A DNA stretch of 64,000 nt from Campylobacter ureolyticus ACS-301-V-Sch3b (GTDB lineage: Bacteria > Campylobacterota > Campylobacteria > Campylobacterales > Campylobacteraceae). Shown in pieces: positions 36,982 to 46,601 of the stretch. The stretch is taken from the NCBI RefSeq assembly GCF_000413435.1, contig NZ_KE340327.1, positions 1 through 64,000 of the forward strand, read 5' to 3'. Below the pieces are notes generated by a model. The model was not told the origin of the DNA and ran no database searches. It saw only the letters and a program-made list of their open reading frames with translations. Numbering within the stretch: position 1 is the stretch's first letter; each line of letters starts with the position of its first letter. A program made the translations under genes and the position numbers.

Positions 36982-37581
36982 TTGAGTGAAATAATCACAT
37001 TTATAGTAAATTTGGTTGAAAGTTGGGGATATTTAGGTATATTTTGTATGATGTTTTTAGAAAGCTCATTTTTCCCATTTCCAAGTGAAGTTGCGATGAT
37101 ACCAGCTGGATATCTTGTTTTTCAAGGCAAGATGAATATTTTTTTAGCTTTTTTTGCTGGGACATTTGGATCACTTATAGGCGCTATTTTTAATTACTAT
37201 TTATGTTATTTTTTTGGTAGAAGTTTGATTGAAAAATATGGCAAATATGTAGGCATTGATGATGATAAAATGCAAAAATTTGAAAGTTTTTTTAAACGCC
37301 ATGGTGAAATTTCAACTTTTAATTGCCGCTTAATTCCAGGAATTAGACAATATATAAGCCTTCCAGCAGGTTTAGCAAGGATGAATGTTTTTAAATTTTC
37401 TTTATTTACAACTTTGGGTGCTGGAATTTGGGTAGTTATTTTGCTTGGGCTTGGATATTTTTTAGGTCAAAATGAAACTATTTTAAAAGAAAAACTTCAT
37501 ATCATAACAATTCTACTTCTACTTTTTGTAATTTTAACTTTTATTGTATATTTTTATTTTTATAAGAAGCGAAAACAATAG
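36982..37581 (+). CDS. DedA-family membrane protein
   Basis: A 199-residue inner-membrane protein from TTG, with AAGGG upstream. DedA features are clear: FLESSFFPFPSEVAMIPAGY near 26-45 with the acidic residues, the reentrant-loop glycine pattern GTFGSLIGAIFNY near 60, and CRLIPGIRQYISLPAG near 112-127. Four to five helices. DedA proteins recycle undecaprenyl phosphate or other lipids across the membrane and support proton-motive force. It begins 20 bp after the preceding gene. Confidence 0.92.
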   Translation: MSEIITFIVNLVESWGYLGIFCMMFLESSFFPFPSEVAMIPAGYLVFQGKMNIFLAFFAGTFGSLIGAIFNYYLCYFFGRSLIEKYGKYVGIDDDKMQKFESFFKRHGEISTFNCRLIPGIRQYISLPAGLARMNVFKFSLFTTLGAGIWVVILLGLGYFLGQNETILKEKLHIITILLLLFVILTFIVYFYFYKKRKQ

Positions 37582-37658
37582 CTCCATTTTATGGGTGAAA
37601 TTTATAAATTATATAGATAAATCCTCAAAAATAAAGCTCTCATTAAGATATATTTAAT

Positions 37659-37664
37659 TATAAT
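37659..37664 (+). promoter_or_regulatory. Probable -10 box
   Basis: TATAAT lies 27 bp before the ATG at 37691, with AAAGGAG in between. It would start transcription of the orphan amino-acid-binding protein. Confidence 0.5.
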
Positions 37665-37690
37665 AGTGACTGTTTTTTAAAGGAGAAAAA

Positions 37691-38500
37691 ATGTTAAAAA
37701 AGATTTTATTATCTAGTGTTATATTTCTAGGTAGTTTATTTGCAAATTCTTTATCTGAAATAAAAGATAAAGGTATTTTAAGGGTTGGTGTTTTTACAGA
37801 ACAGCCCCCATTTGGTCAATTAGTTGATGGTACTTTTACTGGCTTTGAAGTTGATTTTGCTAATGCTATAGCCCAAAATCTTTTTAAAGATAAGGGTGGA
37901 AGAGTTGAGTTTGTTGCTACAAGAGCCGATCAAAGGCTTGATTTTGTAGAAAAAAATAAGGTTGATATTTTACTTGCTACTTTTACAATTACCGATGAGA
38001 GATTGAAAAAAATTGATTTTTCATTACCTTATTTTTCAGTAAATATCGGTGTTTTAACTAAAAAGAGTGATAACATAAAAAAAGAATCAGATCTTAGAGG
38101 TAAAAAGGTTTTAGTCGAAAATGGAACCACAGGTCAAGCTTACTTTGTTTCAAAAGGTTTTGATACTGTAGGTTGTCCTAACTCTAATGAGTGCTATAGA
38201 ATGCTAAGAGATGGAGCAGGTGACGCTTACGCAAACGATAATTTGATAGTTTTAGCTTATCCTGTTGTTGATAGAAACATGGAAGTTAATATTAAAAACT
38301 TAGGTGCATCTGATTTCTTAGGTGTTGGTGTTGCAAAAGGAAATAAAGATTTATTAAATTTTGTTAACGATACTTTGGTTAAATTAAGCAAAGAAGGCTT
38401 TTTTAGAAAAACTTTCAAAGATACAATCGATCCATTCTATAAAGGAACTGCTGAACAAAAATACTTCTTGCTAGAAGATATTTATAAAATTTTTGGCTAA
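37691..38500 (+). CDS. Periplasmic amino-acid-binding protein (SBP family 3)
   Basis: A 269-residue binding protein with signal peptide (ending SLFA near residue 17). The family-3 pattern is visible: GILRVGVFTEQPPFG near 28, GFEVDFANAIAQNLF near 49, DILLATFTITDERLKKIDFS near 89 and the DLRGKKVLVENGTTG stretch near 126. It is related to PEB1/CjaA-type proteins that capture aspartate, glutamate or cysteine. No permease or ATPase gene adjoins it, so its transporter is elsewhere. It ends at a bidirectional terminator facing metQ. Confidence 0.88.
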   Translation: MLKKILLSSVIFLGSLFANSLSEIKDKGILRVGVFTEQPPFGQLVDGTFTGFEVDFANAIAQNLFKDKGGRVEFVATRADQRLDFVEKNKVDILLATFTITDERLKKIDFSLPYFSVNIGVLTKKSDNIKKESDLRGKKVLVENGTTGQAYFVSKGFDTVGCPNSNECYRMLRDGAGDAYANDNLIVLAYPVVDRNMEVNIKNLGASDFLGVGVAKGNKDLLNFVNDTLVKLSKEGFFRKTFKDTIDPFYKGTAEQKYFLLEDIYKIFG

Positions 38501-38503
38501 GTT

Positions 38504-38532
38504 AAAAAAAGACGGAATTTTTCCGTCTTTTT
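38504..38532. terminator. Bidirectional intrinsic terminator
   Basis: AAAAAGACGGA and TCCGTCTTTTT form an 11-bp stem around a 5-base loop, with A- and T-runs on the two sides. It lies 4 bp after one gene's stop and 7 bp before the other's, and should serve both convergent genes. Confidence 0.9.
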
Positions 38533-38538
38533 AATTAT

Positions 38539-39312
38539 TTAAAATGCTGGTAAAATTGCCCCGTTATATTTCTTTTCAATAAAATCTTTTACTGTTTGGC
38601 TAGTGATAGCTTCATCTAAAGCTTTTATTTTTTCACTATTTTCATTGCCTTTTTTTACAACAACAACATTTGCATAAGGGCTATCTTTGCTTTCTAATTT
38701 TAAAGCATCTTTTAAAGGGTTAAATCCTGCATTTAAAGCAAAATTAGTATTAATAACAGCGATATCAACATCGTCTAAGGTTCTTGGAACACTTGCTGCA
38801 TCAATTTCAACAAAGTTTAAATTTTTAGGATTTTTTGTTATATCAAGTGGAGTTTTAAGCTCTACTTTACTATCAAGCTCTATAAGACCAGCATCAGCTA
38901 AAACATCCAAGGCTCTACTTTCATTTGTTGGATCATTTGGAATGGAAACTTTGGCTTTATCTTTAAGCTCATTTAAATCTTTTATTTTTTTACTATAAAT
39001 TCCCATTGGTTCTAAATGAACAGCCACTGTTTTTACTAAATTTGTACCTTTGTTTTTATTAAATTCTTCAAGGTATGGAATGTGTTGGAAGAAATTTGCA
39101 TCAATTTCACCATCATTTGTAGCTAAATTTGGAATGACATAATCATTAAATTCTTTTATCTCAAGATCAAATCCAGCTTTTTTAAGTTCAGGTTTTATGG
39201 CTTCTAGGATTTCAGCATGTGGAACAGGTGTAGCGCCAACTGTAATTTTCTCAGCAAATAAAGATGTAGCTAAGCTTACAGCCACCAAAGAACTAATTAA
39301 ACTTTTTTTCAT
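38539..39312 (-). CDS. metQ: MetQ/NlpA-family methionine-binding protein
   Basis: A 257-residue binding protein for a methionine ABC importer. The family core KITVGATPVPHAEILE (about 21-36) and GEIDANFFQHIPYLEEF near 73 are typical, as is AVINTNFALNAG near 187. The signal peptide ends SLFA|E with no lipobox cysteine, so it is a soluble periplasmic form and not a lipoprotein as in E. coli. metN and metI are not adjacent. AAGGAG precedes the ATG. Confidence 0.9.
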   Translation of the reverse strand: MKKSLISSLVAVSLATSLFAEKITVGATPVPHAEILEAIKPELKKAGFDLEIKEFNDYVIPNLATNDGEIDANFFQHIPYLEEFNKNKGTNLVKTVAVHLEPMGIYSKKIKDLNELKDKAKVSIPNDPTNESRALDVLADAGLIELDSKVELKTPLDITKNPKNLNFVEIDAASVPRTLDDVDIAVINTNFALNAGFNPLKDALKLESKDSPYANVVVVKKGNENSEKIKALDEAITSQTVKDFIEKKYNGAILPAF

Positions 39313-39489
39313 ATTTTCTCCTTAATTTCAAAATATATTAAAGATAATACAATAATTTTTATAAATATAAATATAATAAAGTAAAATTTATATTGTTTGG
39401 TTTAAGTTTGTTTAAACAATAAAATCAAAGAAGTTTTTAAAATTAGATATTAAAATATCAACTATGGCTATATATATTTTATAAATTAT
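39313..39489. other. AT-rich spacer upstream of metQ
   Basis: The stretch holds the metQ promoter region on the minus strand and runs into an integrase remnant. It is almost entirely A and T, with no gene, RNA or clear operator recognised. Confidence 0.4.
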
Positions 39490-39618
39490 TTAAGCTTGTC
39501 AGTAGGGCAGGTTAGTTTTACATTGGGTCATACAAATATAACAACAACTCAAAGATATATAACAACTGATATAAAAAACTCTAAAAAAACAATCGAAAGT
39601 TTAATAAATTCAGTATGA
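39490..39618 (+). pseudogene. C-terminal remnant of a tyrosine recombinase (integrase)
   Basis: About 42 codons read FTLGHTNITTTQRYITTD and onward to a stop at 39616. LGH-x5-TTxRY is the end of the phage/Xer integrase active site (histidine of box II and the catalytic tyrosine). No upstream part of the gene survives in frame. It lies 84 bp from the 3' end of tRNA-fMet, a usual neighbourhood for integrated elements. Confidence 0.75.
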
Positions 39619-39701
39619 ACTTAAACAAATATAAGAGTAGTTAAAATTTAAATATTAAGAATAATTTAAGTATGCTTTAAAACATCGATAAAATGGTGAT
39701 T

Positions 39702-39776
<75 letters not shown>

Positions 39777-39788
39777 ATAAAAGTAAGT

Positions 39789-39863
39789 GGATGGGGTAGG
39801 AGGATTCGAACCTCCGAATGATTGGACCAAAACCAATTGCCTTGCCGCTTGGCGATACCCCAT
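39789..39863 (-). tRNA. tRNA-Gln (TTG)
   Basis: On the minus strand TGGGGTA pairs with TACCCCA. The anticodon arm has stem ATTGG/CCAAT around the loop TTTTGGT, giving anticodon TTG for glutamine. TCCA at the 3' end means CCA is encoded. It lies 12 bp before tRNA-fMet. Confidence 0.95.
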
Positions 39864-39883
39864 TACTTAAAAATGAAATCAAA

Positions 39884-39912
39884 TTATAGTATAAAATAAG
39901 CTTATTGTCAAG
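39884..39912 (-). promoter_or_regulatory. Consensus sigma-70 promoter of the tRNA pair
   Basis: On the minus strand TTGACA (39912-39907) and TATAAT (39889-39884) are exactly 17 bp apart, about 20 bp before tRNA-Gln. As with the heat-shock operon, a full -35 box is rare in this genus and marks a strong promoter. Confidence 0.85.
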
Positions 39913-40019
39913 CTTTTTATAAAAAATATTTTAATTTATTTTTTTTCTTAAAAATAAAGATAAATTTACCCCTCTTTTATCCTTTATAAGTATAATTTAC
40001 AGTTTTTAAGGAGATAAAT

Positions 40020-42047
40020 TTGCCACTTTCAAAACTTAATAAAGATCAACTAGCAGCTGCTACTGCACCACTTGGAAGAAATTTAGTAATTGCAAGTGCA
40101 GGAACTGGAAAAACATCCACAATTGTTGCAAGAATTGCACATCTTTTAAATAACGGTGTAGATCCTAAAAAAATACTTCTTTTAACTTTTACAAATAAAG
40201 CTTCAAAAGAGATGATTGCAAGACTAGAGCGGTATTTTGATAAAAAAATAACCGCAGATATTACAGCTGGTACATTTCACTCAGTTTCTTACACGCTTTT
40301 AAGATCTCTTGGAAAAAATGTTGTTTTAAAACAACCAAGCGAGCTTAAAATTTTACTTAAATCATTGGTTGATAAACGTAAATTTAACAATATCAGTGAT
40401 GTTAAGCCTTATTCTGGAGCTTATCTATACGATATATATTCACTTTTTCAAAATAAAATAATAGATGGAAATTTTTATAATTGGTTTGTTGAAAATTATG
40501 GAGAACAAAGTGTTTATGTTGAAATTTATGAAGATATTTTAAATGAATTTGAAGAAGAAAAAGAAAAATTTGGATATGTTGATTTTAATGATTTGCTTTT
40601 AAAAATGAAACGTGAGCTTAAAAAAGGAGCTCCTTTAAATTTTAATGAAATATTAGTTGATGAATATCAAGATACAAATTCTCTTCAGGGAAGCTTAATA
40701 GATTCCTTTAACACGAAAAGTTTATTTTGTGTTGGAGATTACGATCAAAGTATTTATGCATTTAATGGGGCAAATATTGATATAATTGCTTCATTTAAGA
40801 CTCGTTATGAAAATGCTAAAATTTATGCTTTAAATATTAATTATCGCTCTACGAAAGGCATTTTAGCACTCGCAAATAAGGTAATTGAAAATAATCCAAG
40901 ACTTTACGAAAAACATTTAAGCGTAAATAGAAATGGAGAGTTTAAAAATCCTAGACTTTTAATATTTGATGAAATTTATGCTCAATACTCAAAAATTGCT
41001 GATATAATAAAATCTTCTAAATTTGAAAAAACAAATATTGCTGTTATTTTTAGAAATAATTCAAGTGCCGATGGTATTGAAGCTAGCTTAAGAGAAAGAG
41101 GCATTGCTTCAAAAAGAAAAGGAGGTGTTAGTTTTTTTGAGAACAGGGAAATAAAGTCTTTAATAAATTTTATAGGAATTTTAATAAATCCAAAAGATAT
41201 TATGGCTTTTATGCAGATTTTTGAATATGCAAAGGGTGTTGGCGCAGCCGTTTCAAAGGAAGTTTATGATGCACTAAATTCTCTTGGAGGGGGAAATATA
41301 ATAAGAGGGTTTTTAAATCCAGATAAGGAAGCAAAAATTTATGAAACTAAAAAGAAAAACTATCAACTTGGACTTTTTGATGATTTAGATATTTTTGATG
41401 AAGTTTCAAGGTTTGATGAAGTAAAAATAAATCAAAATTTTATAAAAAATCCAGTACTTAAATATGCAAAATTAAGTAATAGTGCAGCTTATATGTTAAG
41501 TGAAATTTATAATCTCTTGTTAAAAACAACAAATATAAACTCATCAAGAGAAATTCTAAAAGATATAGTTTATTCTAATGCTTTTGCCATAATTGTAGAT
41601 GATATTGCTACAAAAAGAGCAACCTTAAAAAGTGGCAAGGTTGATGAAGAGTTAAAAAAAGAAAATATTCAAAAAATTTATCAAAAATGTGAAATTTTAG
41701 TAAGTTTAACTAGAAATTATAAAGACATAGAGAGTTTTTATAGTTTTTTAACACTTGGGGCTGGAGAGATGAGTGAAGGTGAGGGTGTAAATTTGCTAAG
41801 TATTCACGCAAGTAAGGGCTTGGAATTTGCTCAAGTTTTTGTAGTAGATCTTGCACAAAACCGTTTTCCAAATTTAAAGCTTATGGCAAGTGGTGGCAGT
41901 CTAGAAGAAGAAAGAAGGCTTTTTTATGTAGCTGTTACAAGAGCTAGAGATGAGCTTATTTTAAGCTATGCAAAATATGATAAAATAAGAAAAATTGAGT
42001 ATAAACCAAGCCAATTCTTAATAGAGGCTGGAATGATAAAAGAATAA
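40020..42047 (+). CDS. UvrD/Rep-type ATP-dependent DNA helicase
   Basis: Superfamily 1A helicase of 675 residues. Motif I is ASAGTGKTSTI near 28-38, motif Ia LLTFTNKAS near 58, motif II LVDEYQDTN near 216, motif III CVGDYDQSIYAFNGA near 241 and motif VI VAVTRARDEL near 640. It unwinds 3'-to-5' in repair or replication restart. The start is TTG with AAGGAG five bases before. UvrD, PcrA and Rep cannot be separated from sequence alone. It is a single-gene unit. Confidence 0.9.
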   Translation: MPLSKLNKDQLAAATAPLGRNLVIASAGTGKTSTIVARIAHLLNNGVDPKKILLLTFTNKASKEMIARLERYFDKKITADITAGTFHSVSYTLLRSLGKNVVLKQPSELKILLKSLVDKRKFNNISDVKPYSGAYLYDIYSLFQNKIIDGNFYNWFVENYGEQSVYVEIYEDILNEFEEEKEKFGYVDFNDLLLKMKRELKKGAPLNFNEILVDEYQDTNSLQGSLIDSFNTKSLFCVGDYDQSIYAFNGANIDIIASFKTRYENAKIYALNINYRSTKGILALANKVIENNPRLYEKHLSVNRNGEFKNPRLLIFDEIYAQYSKIADIIKSSKFEKTNIAVIFRNNSSADGIEASLRERGIASKRKGGVSFFENREIKSLINFIGILINPKDIMAFMQIFEYAKGVGAAVSKEVYDALNSLGGGNIIRGFLNPDKEAKIYETKKKNYQLGLFDDLDIFDEVSRFDEVKINQNFIKNPVLKYAKLSNSAAYMLSEIYNLLLKTTNINSSREILKDIVYSNAFAIIVDDIATKRATLKSGKVDEELKKENIQKIYQKCEILVSLTRNYKDIESFYSFLTLGAGEMSEGEGVNLLSIHASKGLEFAQVFVVDLAQNRFPNLKLMASGGSLEEERRLFYVAVTRARDELILSYAKYDKIRKIEYKPSQFLIEAGMIKE

Positions 42048-42223
42048 ATTATATAAAATAAAGAAAATTAACAAAGACTATCTTGAAAAAAACAAGTAAA
42101 AGATAGTTATTTGTAAAAATAGCAAATTAAAAAATTATACAACTCATTATATTTTAAAAGTGAAATAAATGTTTATCTAAATTTATAAAATACCAATAAC
42201 AAAAGTAGTAAATATATAAATTT
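42048..42223. other. AT-rich spacer between convergent helicase and truA
   Basis: Contains a weak inverted repeat ACTATCTT/AAGATAGT (around 42077-42107) with a 15-base loop that may end the helicase transcript. Nothing else is recognised. Confidence 0.35.
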
Positions 42224-42922
42224 TTAATAAAAAATTCTTTCTAAATAAAGAGCGTTTGGCGAGGCTGGAATTCGTGTAATTGGCTTTTCTAAGCTAAATT
42301 TTTGGTTTGAAATTTGCTCTTTTAGGGCATTTGCTACCATTAAGCGAACTTGTGATCTTAAAAAGCCATTTGCTTGAAATTTGATAATCGTAAGATTTTT
42401 ATATGAAAACGCATAAGCTTTATAAATCTCTCTAATGCTATCTTTTATATCACTTCCTGTTTTCATAAACTCTTTAAAATCATGTTTTCCAATAAATTTA
42501 CTAAGACTTAAATTAAGTTTTTCTACATCAATTTCATCATAAAAAAGGCATAAATTTTCTAAAAAAGGACTAAAATTTGAGTGATTTAAAATATACTTAT
42601 AACTTCTTTTCTTAGCGCTAAATCTTGGGTGAAACTCACTAGATACTTTTTCAATTTTTTTTATATTTATAAGAGGTCTTGCGTGGCGATTTAGCTGCTC
42701 TTTTAGTTTGTTTAAATCCCAAAATTCCCCACAATTTGTAGTGCTTACTTGATTTAGTGCGTGAACTCCTTTATCTGTTCTTGAAGCAGTTGTAAGTTTT
42801 TCAAATATTCCTACCCTAAAAAGTGCCATTTTTAATCTATCCTCAACTGAATTCTTATGTGGTTGAGATTGCGAGCCACTAAAATTTGAACCATTATAAG
42901 AGTATATTAATTTTATTTTCAT
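42224..42922 (-). CDS. truA: tRNA pseudouridine synthase A
   Basis: Forms pseudouridine at positions 38-40 of tRNA anticodon arms. The catalytic aspartate is D50 in TASRTDKGVHALNQ. FHPRFSAKKRSYKY near 97 and FQANGFLRSQVRLMV near 195 are conserved TruA stretches. Length 232 fits. Its start overlaps the stop of the LptF-type gene by one base, so it ends a minus-strand operon running from glmU or coaBC. Confidence 0.94.
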   Translation of the reverse strand: MKIKLIYSYNGSNFSGSQSQPHKNSVEDRLKMALFRVGIFEKLTTASRTDKGVHALNQVSTTNCGEFWDLNKLKEQLNRHARPLINIKKIEKVSSEFHPRFSAKKRSYKYILNHSNFSPFLENLCLFYDEIDVEKLNLSLSKFIGKHDFKEFMKTGSDIKDSIREIYKAYAFSYKNLTIIKFQANGFLRSQVRLMVANALKEQISNQKFSLEKPITRIPASPNALYLERIFY

Positions 42923-43950
42923 CAGTATTTTTTAGATATTTTTTGATAAAAAGCAAATAATGAGGTTATGAAAAATAGACTAAAAACAACAGGAATTGCA
43001 ATAAATGGCTTTTTTGCTAAAAGCATAATACTTGCAAAATAGCTAAATAAAACTCCAAAAACTCCAACATAGACAAACCCTTTTTCATATCTATAAGTAA
43101 CAATTCCAAGGCTTATCGCAAATAAAACACTAGCTAATGGAAATAGTGAAACAAGTGTGTAAATGCTTAAATCTTTTGCTCTTTTTTTATCGGTTTTTGC
43201 ACTCATCCAATAATTAATTATTGAGTTTGTATCTCTTATCTGGCCTGTTGGATTTGAGCGAATTATCATATTTTTAAATGAAGTTATATGAATATTTTTA
43301 TCAACTGTATAGATAAGTCCGTTGCTTAAAATCATTTTAAAAACACTATCTTCGCTTTTAAACTCGCCTTTTTTTGCTAAGATAATTTTTTCTTTTTCAT
43401 CATTTTTTTTTGGTGCATACATTATTAAATCATTATAAATTGTATTTTTATTAAGTTTTTCATCGCTTTGTATAAAAATAAGCCATTCACCAAATTTTTG
43501 TCCAAGTTCGCTTGATTTAAGGTTTAAAGTTGCTTGTGTTTTTTTATAATCGACAAAATTATCTTTTAAATTTTCTGCATAAGGCATCATTATAAGTGAA
43601 GTAAAAAGTAAAATTATGGATAAAATAGCCGAAAGAAACAAAAAAAATCTAGCTATTTTTTTAGATGGATAGCCAAAAGTAAATATAACAATACTCTCAT
43701 TTTCTCTTGAAAGCCTAAAAAGAGAAACCGCTAGAGCAACAAAAAAGGCAATTGGTGTTGTAAAAATTAAAATTCTAGGTAACATAAACAGATATAATTT
43801 AAAAAGTTCAGAGCTATTTATCTCTATAAAAGAAGTAATTTTTGCAATTTGTATAAAAAAAACAATCGACATTATTAAAAATAAAACACTAAAAAGTGAG
43901 GCAAAACTACTTATAAAACTTGATAGTAAATATCTATTTATTTTATTCAT
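42922..43950 (-). CDS. LptF/LptG-family LPS export permease
   Basis: A 342-residue inner-membrane protein of the YjgP/YjgQ family. Three helices in the N-terminal third (about 13-35, 52-72, 100-120) precede a periplasmic beta-jellyroll domain (about 130-255), and three more helices follow (about 265-335). With LptB it pulls LPS or LOS from the inner membrane. Only one such gene is here, so its LptF/G partner is elsewhere. It is one base from truA and 20 bp from the peptidase gene. Confidence 0.88.
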   Translation of the reverse strand: MNKINRYLLSSFISSFASLFSVLFLIMSIVFFIQIAKITSFIEINSSELFKLYLFMLPRILIFTTPIAFFVALAVSLFRLSRENESIVIFTFGYPSKKIARFFLFLSAILSIILLFTSLIMMPYAENLKDNFVDYKKTQATLNLKSSELGQKFGEWLIFIQSDEKLNKNTIYNDLIMYAPKKNDEKEKIILAKKGEFKSEDSVFKMILSNGLIYTVDKNIHITSFKNMIIRSNPTGQIRDTNSIINYWMSAKTDKKRAKDLSIYTLVSLFPLASVLFAISLGIVTYRYEKGFVYVGVFGVLFSYFASIMLLAKKPFIAIPVVFSLFFITSLFAFYQKISKKY

Positions 43951-43970
43951 ACTGGACTCATTTTATCTAT

Positions 43971-44747
43971 TTATGCATACATTACAAAATTTAAAAACTT
44001 TAAAGAGTAAGCATCAAAGCAATAAACCACAAAAAGTCCTATTGATAAAAATGGAAAAAATGGCATTTCATAGTCTTTTTGCCTTACTGCTGCATAAAAT
44101 GGCAAAGTTAAAATTGCACCTATAAATATAGCAAAAAATCCTAAATTTAGACCCAAAACAGCACCCATACAAGCAAACAGATAAATATCAGCTAGTCCCA
44201 TAGCTTCCATTTTTTTAAGCTTGCTTAAAATAAATCTTATTGCGTAAAATATTGCTGCAAATATTAAAGCATTTTTAACTCCATCAAAACTAAATGCATA
44301 AAGTAAGGAAATAACTACAGATGAGTTTAAAAGAGCATCAGGAACGGCAGTGTAACGGAAATCAACCACACTTGAAGCAAGTAAAATTATAAATAATAAT
44401 CCTATCATTAAGGCCTTAAAAAGCATAAGATACTCATTTTGTGAAAAATTAAAGCCATTAAATTCAAACTCTTTATATAGCGCAATTAGCATAAAAATTC
44501 CACCCATAAGCTCTACTAATGGATATTGAGGACTTATTTTACTTTTGCAAAATGCACATTTTCCACCTAAAAAAATCCAAGAAAAAAGTGGAATATTGTG
44601 GTACCATTTTAAAGGAGTTTTACAACTTTGGCAGTGTGATGCTGGAAAATTTATACTTTCATTTTTTGGAAGTCTATAAATTAACACATTGCTAAAAGAT
44701 GCTACACAAATGCCAATTATAAAATAAAAAATTGATAAAATTATCAT
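43971..44747 (-). CDS. Prepilin peptidase (A24 family)
   Basis: Inner-membrane aspartyl protease that cleaves and methylates prepilins. The N-terminal cytoplasmic domain has two CxxC pairs (CQSCKTPLKW near 38 and CAFCKSKI near 63). The catalytic aspartates are in VDFRYTAVPDALL near 127 and MGLADIYLFA near 183. Length 258 is normal. Its substrates may be the two prepilins at 26965-27919. It overlaps uppS by one base. Confidence 0.92.
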   Translation of the reverse strand: MIILSIFYFIIGICVASFSNVLIYRLPKNESINFPASHCQSCKTPLKWYHNIPLFSWIFLGGKCAFCKSKISPQYPLVELMGGIFMLIALYKEFEFNGFNFSQNEYLMLFKALMIGLLFIILLASSVVDFRYTAVPDALLNSSVVISLLYAFSFDGVKNALIFAAIFYAIRFILSKLKKMEAMGLADIYLFACMGAVLGLNLGFFAIFIGAILTLPFYAAVRQKDYEMPFFPFLSIGLFVVYCFDAYSLKFLNFVMYA

Positions 44748-45427
44748 TAGAGTCCTCCAAATTTTCTATGAATTTTTGTGTATTTTTCTACTATTTTTTC
44801 AAGTTCATTGTATGAAAAATCAGGCCACAAAGTAGGGGTAAAAAATAGCTCAGCATAGCTTGCTTGCCATAGTAAAAAATTTGATAGCCTTTGTTCTCCG
44901 CCTGTTCGAATTAGCAAATCAACATCGCCTATTTTTGCTGTGTCAAGGCTTTGACTAATTGTAGTTTCATTTATCTCATCACCTTTTGAGATTAACTTTT
45001 TAACCGCTCTTACTATCTCATCTTTTGAGCCATAATTTACAGCTAAGGTGAAAGTTAATTTATTAAAAATAGCCGTTTTTTCTTTTATTTTTGTGATTAA
45101 ATTTAAAAGCTCATCATCAAATTTGCTCAAATCTCCAATTGTTTCAAATTTAATCTCGTTTTTTATAAAAATTTCCTCTTTTTTTATTAAAAATTCTTTA
45201 AAAAGCTTAATTAAATACTCAACTTCACTTTTTGGTCTAGCCCAGTTTTCAGTGCTAAAAGCATATAAAGTTAGATTTTTTATATCTTTATCTATACAAA
45301 ATTTAGCTACATTTTCAACTACATTTGCGCCACTATCATGACCTTTTGTTCGAATAAATCCTCTTTTTTTTGCCCATCTACCATTCCCATCCATTATAAT
45401 GGCAAGGTGATTTAATTTATTCATCAA
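44747..45427 (-). CDS. uppS: Isoprenyl transferase (undecaprenyl diphosphate synthase)
   Basis: Cis-prenyltransferase making the C55 lipid carrier for peptidoglycan and polysaccharide synthesis. LAIIMDGNGRWAKKRG at 8-23 holds the catalytic aspartate D13. LTLYAFSTENWARP near 52 and LLIRTGGEQRLSNFLLWQ near 175 are conserved. Length 226 fits. It overlaps coaBC by 11 bp, with the ATG inside that gene. Confidence 0.95.
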   Translation of the reverse strand: MMNKLNHLAIIMDGNGRWAKKRGFIRTKGHDSGANVVENVAKFCIDKDIKNLTLYAFSTENWARPKSEVEYLIKLFKEFLIKKEEIFIKNEIKFETIGDLSKFDDELLNLITKIKEKTAIFNKLTFTLAVNYGSKDEIVRAVKKLISKGDEINETTISQSLDTAKIGDVDLLIRTGGEQRLSNFLLWQASYAELFFTPTLWPDFSYNELEKIVEKYTKIHRKFGGL

Positions 45428-46601
45428 AAAGGCTTTTTATAAGTTCGGCTAATTTAAATGCAACACTTTGTTTTGGACCCTCAATAGTTTCAATATCTTT
45501 ATTTTTTGATATAAAACTTATTTTTGTGTTCTCGCTACCAAAGGTCAAAACATCGTTTAAAACATTTAAGCAAATTGCATCAAGTCCTTTATCTTTTAAT
45601 GCTTTTTTTGCCAAATCAACTGATGAGCTTTGCTTTACTTCGAGTTTGAATCCTATTTTTTTAACCCCAGGAGTTGTGATTTTAGAGATGATATCTTCGT
45701 TTTTTCTAAAATTTAGAGTTAAAACACCATCGACATCATCTTTGCTTATTTTTCCCTTTACTTTATTTGGGATAAAATCACTCACCGCAGCTGCCATTAT
45801 AACGATATCTCCAGCATTCATTTTTTGCGTTAAAAGAGCACTTTGAAGTCCAAAAGAACTATCAAATTTAAGTAATTTGTATGGTACATTATATTCATAG
45901 CTACTTATAAAAATAACATTTGCCCCAAGCAAGTAAAAAGCATCAGCTAAAGCTTTGCTGGTTTTTCCACTTGAAAGATTTGTTATTACTCTTACATCAT
46001 CTATTTTTTCACTTGTTGATCCGCCTGTAATAATAACTGTTTTTCCAGTATAAAAATCATCTTTTAAAAACTCTTTTTTTACCGCGTTTATAATGCTTTC
46101 AATTTCTGCAAGAGCTCCTTTTCCAACATCTCCACAAGCTAAAGTTTTTGTAACTGGCTCAATAAATTTAACACCTTTTTCTTTTAATGTTTTTATAGAA
46201 TCTTTTGTTATTTCATTTTCAAGCATATTTGTATTTGCAGCTGGAGCTATGATAATAGGAGCTTTTGAAGCTATTAGTGTTTCGATGAAAATATTATCAC
46301 AAAAGCCATGAGCTAGTTTATTTATAGAATTTACACTAGCTGGTGCTAAAACTATAAGGTCCATTTTAGAATATTCAATGTGGTTAATTCCTTCTTGCCA
46401 ATTTTCAGTTTTAGTGCATAATACTTTATGATTGCTTAATGCTTCAAATGCCTCGTAATTTACAAATTTTAAAGCTCCATCGCTTAGCATTACATAAACA
46501 TCAGCACCAAGTTTTTTCAGACTTGATAAAATTTCAAAAGCCTTATAAAAACTTATGCTTCCACAAACTCCAAGAAGTATTTTTTTATCTTTTAATATCA
46601 T
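45417..46601 (-). CDS. coaBC: Bifunctional phosphopantothenoylcysteine decarboxylase / phosphopantothenate--cysteine ligase
   Basis: Two steps of coenzyme A synthesis in one protein. The N-terminal flavoprotein half has GVCGSISFYKAFE near 12, the NHIEYSKMD histidine near 73 and PAANTNMLEN near 120, with the active-site cysteine in LACGDVGKGAL near 153. The C-terminal ligase half starts VIITGGSTSEKIDDVRVITN near 190 and contains AAVSDFIP. Length 394 is normal. It overlaps glmU by 4 bp. Confidence 0.94.
   Translation of the reverse strand: MILKDKKILLGVCGSISFYKAFEILSSLKKLGADVYVMLSDGALKFVNYEAFEALSNHKVLCTKTENWQEGINHIEYSKMDLIVLAPASVNSINKLAHGFCDNIFIETLIASKAPIIIAPAANTNMLENEITKDSIKTLKEKGVKFIEPVTKTLACGDVGKGALAEIESIINAVKKEFLKDDFYTGKTVIITGGSTSEKIDDVRVITNLSSGKTSKALADAFYLLGANVIFISSYEYNVPYKLLKFDSSFGLQSALLTQKMNAGDIVIMAAAVSDFIPNKVKGKISKDDVDGVLTLNFRKNEDIISKITTPGVKKIGFKLEVKQSSSVDLAKKALKDKGLDAICLNVLNDVLTFGSENTKISFISKNKDIETIEGPKQSVAFKLAELIKSLFDE

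Noticed and set aside
36500..38470. Methionine or amino-acid riboswitch upstream of the binding-protein genes
   Set aside because: The leaders are short and AT-rich, and no conserved riboswitch core is visible.
42048..42223. Possible small RNA gene in the AT-rich spacer
   Set aside because: A weak inverted repeat is present but no promoter with a convincing -10 box and no strong terminator, so it is not supported.
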